This document shows, piece after piece, positions 7,138-10,173 of a stretch of 10,173 nt of DNA (within the stretch, counting starts at the first letter, position 1; each line of letters opens with the position of its first letter). The notes under the pieces were generated by a model that ran no database searches, had not been told where the DNA came from, and was given only the letters and a program-made list of their open reading frames with translations. The stretch spans positions 1-10,173 of the forward strand of contig JALZUI010000090.1 in the NCBI GenBank assembly GCA_023301545.1. Reading direction: 5' to 3'. The position numbers were made by a program, and so were the translations under genes. Origin of the DNA: Akkermansiaceae bacterium. Its GTDB lineage: Bacteria; Verrucomicrobiota; Verrucomicrobiia; Verrucomicrobiales; Akkermansiaceae.

Positions 7138-7782
7138 ATGAAAGCCGCTATCTTCGACCTCGATGGAACTTTGGTCGAGTCCCTTCCCGGGCTTACCACC
7201 GCTCTTAACCAACTGCTTGCGGACCTCGACCTGCCTCCTCAAACTGAGCCTCAGGTACGTAGCTATATCGGAGACGGCCAATGGATGCTTATTCGCAGAG
7301 CTCTCCCTGACTTCAGTAAGGAGCAAATTGACGACCTCCAACCCGCCTTCCAGAAGCATTACCAAACAGCCTGGCCTACAGGCACGGTCATTTTTGACGG
7401 AGTTCGTGAAATGCTCCTTGAGCTCAAAACGGCAGGCGTACAACTGGGCGTCCTCTCCAACAAAAAGCACCCTTTCACCGTCGAAATCGTAGAGACGCTT
7501 TTTGGGCGTGAGCTCATTCCTCTCATCTATGGTCAGCGCGAAGGAATCCCGATCAAGCCTGACCCCTCGGCCCTTATTGCGATCAGTGAGGAAACAGGGA
7601 TTTCCCCAGCCGAAATATGCTACATTGGAGACTCCACCATCGATCTCGTCACCGCCCAAGGTGCGAAAACTCAAGGCCTAGGAGTCACTTGGGGGTATCA
7701 CGACCGACCGCATTTAGAACGCTACGGATTCCCGCTCTGTGATACCGTAGACGAACTCCGTGCGGCTTTGCTATCGATCTAA
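7138..7782 (+). CDS. HAD-IA hydrolase, phosphoglycolate-phosphatase-like
   Basis: A 214-residue soluble phosphatase with the complete HAD set. Motif I is FDLDGTLVES with nucleophile D7 and acid/base D9; motif II is VLSNK with S107; motif III is K140 in IKPDP; motif IV is GDSTIDL with D165 and D169. A small helical C1 cap lies between motifs I and II (about 15-80), as in Gph and related HAD-IA enzymes. The best guess is removal of phosphate from 2-phosphoglycolate, a by-product of DNA repair and oxygenase side reactions, but the same architecture serves pyrophosphatase PpaX and other small phosphoesters, so I do not assign a gene symbol. It starts 11 bases after the Nudix gene with a partial AGAG ribosome binding site and ends 6 bases before the antiporter gene, indicating an operon of three. 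Confidence 0.85.
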   Translation: MKAAIFDLDGTLVESLPGLTTALNQLLADLDLPPQTEPQVRSYIGDGQWMLIRRALPDFSKEQIDDLQPAFQKHYQTAWPTGTVIFDGVREMLLELKTAGVQLGVLSNKKHPFTVEIVETLFGRELIPLIYGQREGIPIKPDPSALIAISEETGISPAEICYIGDSTIDLVTAQGAKTQGLGVTWGYHDRPHLERYGFPLCDTVDELRAALLSI

Positions 7783-7788
7783 AAAGCT

Positions 7789-9180
7789 ATGAATTGGGTC
7801 ATTCTATCGCCACTTATTCTTTCTCTGATCCTCATCTGGATCACGCGCAGGGTTATGATCAGTTTGCTCAGTGGCTTTCTTCTCGGGGCGCTCATTCTTA
7901 AATGGGGCTCTCTGGGTTCGTTTTTCCCTTACCTTTTCGAATCCCTCTGGTCAGCCCTCAAAAACCCTTGGCACTATTCTGCTCTCATATTCACCGCCCT
8001 TCTCGGAGGTTTCGCAGCGCTCCTGAAGGAAGGCGGAGGCCTCTCTCGCCTCTTTTCCTCAGTCTCTACTAAACGCAATCTAGAGCTCCGTACGATTGGA
8101 CTAGGCGCGCTTTGTTTTTTCGATGGTCTCGCCAGTGGCGTAATTATCGCTCGGGTTGTTCGACCCGTCGCGGATCGAGTTCATCTCTCGCGCGAAAAAG
8201 TAGCCTACCTAGCAGACACCACCAGCTCAGCGGTAGCCTGCCTTGCCCCTGTTTCTACCTGGATTGCAATGCAGCTCGGCTTAATTGGCGGTGTGTTGGA
8301 GCAACGAGGCCTAGAACTCTCCCCCTACACCGTTTTTCTCAAATCGATTCCGCTCAACTTTTACTGCCTCCTTTCCCTCGTTCTTGCTCTCGGCTTAGCT
8401 CTTACCGGCTTTGATTACAGTACGATGAAAAAGGCCGAACCTACCGCTAACCCGGCCACCGCTCCGCCCCAAACCAACGCGAAGCTAGCCCCTGCGCTCA
8501 TCGGCATCATCATTCTTCTGCTCAGTATTCCGACCCTTTACTACGTCTTAGAAGCTAAGCCTCTGATGCCTGTTTCGTATAATAAAATCATTACCGCCTT
8601 AGGAAGCGGTGGTGGGCCCGTGGTCTTTATCCTAGCGGGGTTAATCAGCGTCATCGCCCTGATTCTTCTCACCACGCAAATCCCCTTTAAACACAGACTA
8701 ACTACGACTGGCAAAGGGATTGGGATGATGCTACCGCCTCTTTTAGTCCTTCTCGCCGCTTGGCTCTTTGGTTCAGTCATGAAAGATCTCGGTTTAGCGA
8801 ATCAATTGAGTACCCTTCTAGGCGATCATTTCTCAATCCGAACGCTACCTGTGATCATTTTCCTCCTCGGTTGCCTCCTCTCCTTTACCACAGGAACCTC
8901 GTGGGGAACGATGGCTCTGCTCTTCCCTCTCGCCTTTGGGTTACTTGATTCGGTAGAAACGGAGCAACTCCTCGCGGTCATGCCTTTGATCATTGCCTCG
9001 ATCTTTAGTGGCTCAGTCTTTGGCGACCATTGCAGTCCCTATAGTGACACTACCATCGTTAGTGCCGCGGCCGCAGGGTGCTCCGCCTATGACCATGTCA
9101 AAACCCAGCTCCCCTACGCTCTCAGCGCAGGAGCAGTTGCCGCTTTATTCTTCACTTTCGCGGGATTCTTAACTGCCTAA
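7789..9180 (+). CDS. NhaC-family Na+/H+ antiporter
   Basis: A 463-residue inner-membrane protein with about 10-12 hydrophobic helices, the usual size for NhaC-family (PF03553-type) secondary transporters. Family motifs are visible: FFDGLASG with D112 followed by RVVRPVADR, YLADTTSSAVACLAP with D143, FTTGTSWGTMALL in the second half, and the signature GDHCSPYSDTT (G412-T422) near the C-terminus. A Pro/Ala-rich hydrophilic linker (about 209-230) separates the two halves. Classical members exchange sodium for protons, helping with pH and salt tolerance; others in the family exchange malate/lactate or carry amino acids, so the cargo is not certain. It begins 6 bases after the HAD phosphatase stop with no clear Shine-Dalgarno sequence, indicating co-transcription. 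The end converges on nspC, leaving a 51-base gap with no strong terminator. Confidence 0.88.
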   Translation: MNWVILSPLILSLILIWITRRVMISLLSGFLLGALILKWGSLGSFFPYLFESLWSALKNPWHYSALIFTALLGGFAALLKEGGGLSRLFSSVSTKRNLELRTIGLGALCFFDGLASGVIIARVVRPVADRVHLSREKVAYLADTTSSAVACLAPVSTWIAMQLGLIGGVLEQRGLELSPYTVFLKSIPLNFYCLLSLVLALGLALTGFDYSTMKKAEPTANPATAPPQTNAKLAPALIGIIILLLSIPTLYYVLEAKPLMPVSYNKIITALGSGGGPVVFILAGLISVIALILLTTQIPFKHRLTTTGKGIGMMLPPLLVLLAAWLFGSVMKDLGLANQLSTLLGDHFSIRTLPVIIFLLGCLLSFTTGTSWGTMALLFPLAFGLLDSVETEQLLAVMPLIIASIFSGSVFGDHCSPYSDTTIVSAAAAGCSAYDHVKTQLPYALSAGAVAALFFTFAGFLTA

Positions 9181-9231
9181 GGTGTAAACGCTTTAGCTTT
9201 TGGGAGAACAAGCAACCCGACTAACTTCCGG

Positions 9232-10173
9232 TTAAATCTGTTTCAACGCTAGATAATCGTCGTAACTGAATTGGCGCAAAATTTGTCGCTCCCCATCGGT
9301 AGTCAGAAGCGCGATTTCGGGGTGTCTAACTCCATTAAAAAAGGTCGTTTTGACCATCGTATAATGCGCCATATCATTGAATAAAAGGCGATCTCCTACC
9401 TGTAAAGGCTCGGCGAAGGAGTAATCCCCTATCTGATCACCTGCGAGGCAACTATTCCCAGCTAGACGATAACAATACTCGCCCTGTGTTCCTGCTAGCT
9501 CTTGGGTGTCTACTCGGTAAACCTCTGGACGATAAGGCATCTCTAAGACATCTGGCATGTGCGCAGTCGCTGAGACATCTAGGATCGCATTACAAACCTC
9601 TCCGTTTTCAACTAAATCAAGAACGGTTGCTACTAAAACTCCACTATGAATCGCCACTGCTTCTCCGGGCTCCAGATAAACCTCGACTTGGTACTCCCTA
9701 CTAAGGCGTTGAATAAGCCTTACTAACCCTACACGATCATAATTAGGCTTGGTGATCCAATGCCCTCCTCCAAGGTTTAGATAAGTTATCTCCTCCGATT
9801 TGAGAAATGTCCCAAACCGTTCCTCTACCACTGCAACCGTTGCCTCTAAATCCTCAAACCCTTGTTCACAAAGCGTGTGAAAGTGCAGGCCAGAAATTCC
9901 TTGTAACTGTTGGGCGTCTTTAATTTGCGCGAGAGAAACTCCTAAGCGAGAACCTACAGCGCAAGGGTCATAGCGAGGCACCGTTCCCGTAGAGTGTTCG
10001 GGGTTGATGCGGAGACCGAACTTAGTTCCTCCATGCGCCCTTTGATACGTGAGGCACTGCTCGCGGAAACGCTCCCATTGACTTAAGGAATTAAAATCTA
10101 AGTGATCAGAAAGCTGCAAGAGTTCTTCGATCTCTTGATCACGATACGCAGGCGCACAGGTAATCACCTCCGC
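9232..10173 (-). CDS. nspC: Carboxynorspermidine/carboxyspermidine decarboxylase, N-terminally cut by the window edge
   Basis: The minus-strand frame is open from the right edge to the TAA at 9232-9234, giving 313 residues; family members are about 370-400, so roughly 60-80 N-terminal residues lie outside. The GTG at 10165-10167 is internal, since homologous sequence (EVITCAPAY, matching the family's EVHTYAPAY) spans it. The enzyme is a fold-type III PLP decarboxylase that converts carboxynorspermidine or carboxyspermidine to the polyamine. Motifs seen: FNSLSQWERF, LRINPE, SRLGV, HFHTLCEQ, LGGGHWITK, the phosphate-binding LEPGEAV (about 9657-9680), SATAHMPDVLEMPYRP, and GNSCLAGD with the catalytic cysteine (about 9437-9460), then DMAHYTMVKTTFFNGV. 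The PLP lysine is in the unseen part. Its usual partner, carboxynorspermidine dehydrogenase, would be expected upstream, to the right of the window. Confidence 0.95.
   Translation of the reverse strand, partial: AEVITCAPAYRDQEIEELLQLSDHLDFNSLSQWERFREQCLTYQRAHGGTKFGLRINPEHSTGTVPRYDPCAVGSRLGVSLAQIKDAQQLQGISGLHFHTLCEQGFEDLEATVAVVEERFGTFLKSEEITYLNLGGGHWITKPNYDRVGLVRLIQRLSREYQVEVYLEPGEAVAIHSGVLVATVLDLVENGEVCNAILDVSATAHMPDVLEMPYRPEVYRVDTQELAGTQGEYCYRLAGNSCLAGDQIGDYSFAEPLQVGDRLLFNDMAHYTMVKTTFFNGVRHPEIALLTTDGERQILRQFSYDDYLALKQI

Noticed and set aside
7099..7674. A 191-codon open frame on the minus strand opposite the phosphoglycolate-phosphatase-like gene
   Set aside because: It lies almost wholly opposite a gene with a full HAD motif set, and its product shows no recognisable domain, so it is a shadow of the real coding strand.
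9214..9233. AACC...GGTT hairpin between the convergent antiporter and nspC genes, as a shared terminator
   Set aside because: The stem is about four pairs plus one after a mismatch, with no strong T-tract on either strand; too weak to call.
10165..10167. GTG as the start of the nspC gene
   Set aside because: The frame stays open to the window edge and family-like sequence spans this codon, so the true start is outside the window.

Overview
This is a 10.2 kb, gene-dense bacterial window with no mobile element, CRISPR array or RNA gene that I can recognise. The secretin fragment at the left edge implies an organism with an outer membrane. Most starts lack a clear Shine-Dalgarno sequence. The gene set (polyphosphate enzymes, a carboxynorspermidine decarboxylase, a tandem TM2 protein) would fit a Verrucomicrobiota/PVC-type genome, but that is a low-confidence impression from the proteins, not a measurement. 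There is no gene-free stretch above 80 bases.

Left part (1-5903, all plus strand): the C-terminal end of a secretin, then a HAD-IIB phosphatase 9 bases later. After a 66-base gap that may hold a promoter comes a Ppx/GppA-like protein. It overlaps ppk1 by 4 bases (ATGA), and a class III-like PPK2 kinase follows ppk1 after 3 bases. The last three genes look like one polyphosphate operon: PPK1 builds polyphosphate from ATP, PPK2 would use it to phosphorylate AMP/ADP, and the Ppx-like protein would be expected to degrade or sense it. The key observation is that the Ppx-like protein keeps its C-terminal HD-like domain but appears to have lost the acidic residues of both phosphate loops and the catalytic glutamate, so it may be a non-catalytic polyphosphate binder or sensor, or a phosphatase with a changed mechanism.

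Middle and right (5981-9180, plus strand): a small membrane protein with two TM2 units follows a 77-base AT-rich gap that looks promoter-like. After a further 72-base gap come a Nudix-family hydrolase of the MutT-like phosphoesterase type, a phosphoglycolate-phosphatase-like HAD enzyme (11-base gap) and an NhaC-family antiporter (6-base gap). The last three are likely co-transcribed.

Right edge (9232-10173, minus strand): nspC, carboxynorspermidine/carboxyspermidine decarboxylase, converges on the antiporter gene and runs off the window, so its N-terminus with the PLP lysine is not visible.

Most of the window is ordinary housekeeping metabolism with a heavy bias to phosphoryl-transfer enzymes (six of nine genes). 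The degenerate Ppx in the polyphosphate operon is the item most worth following up.
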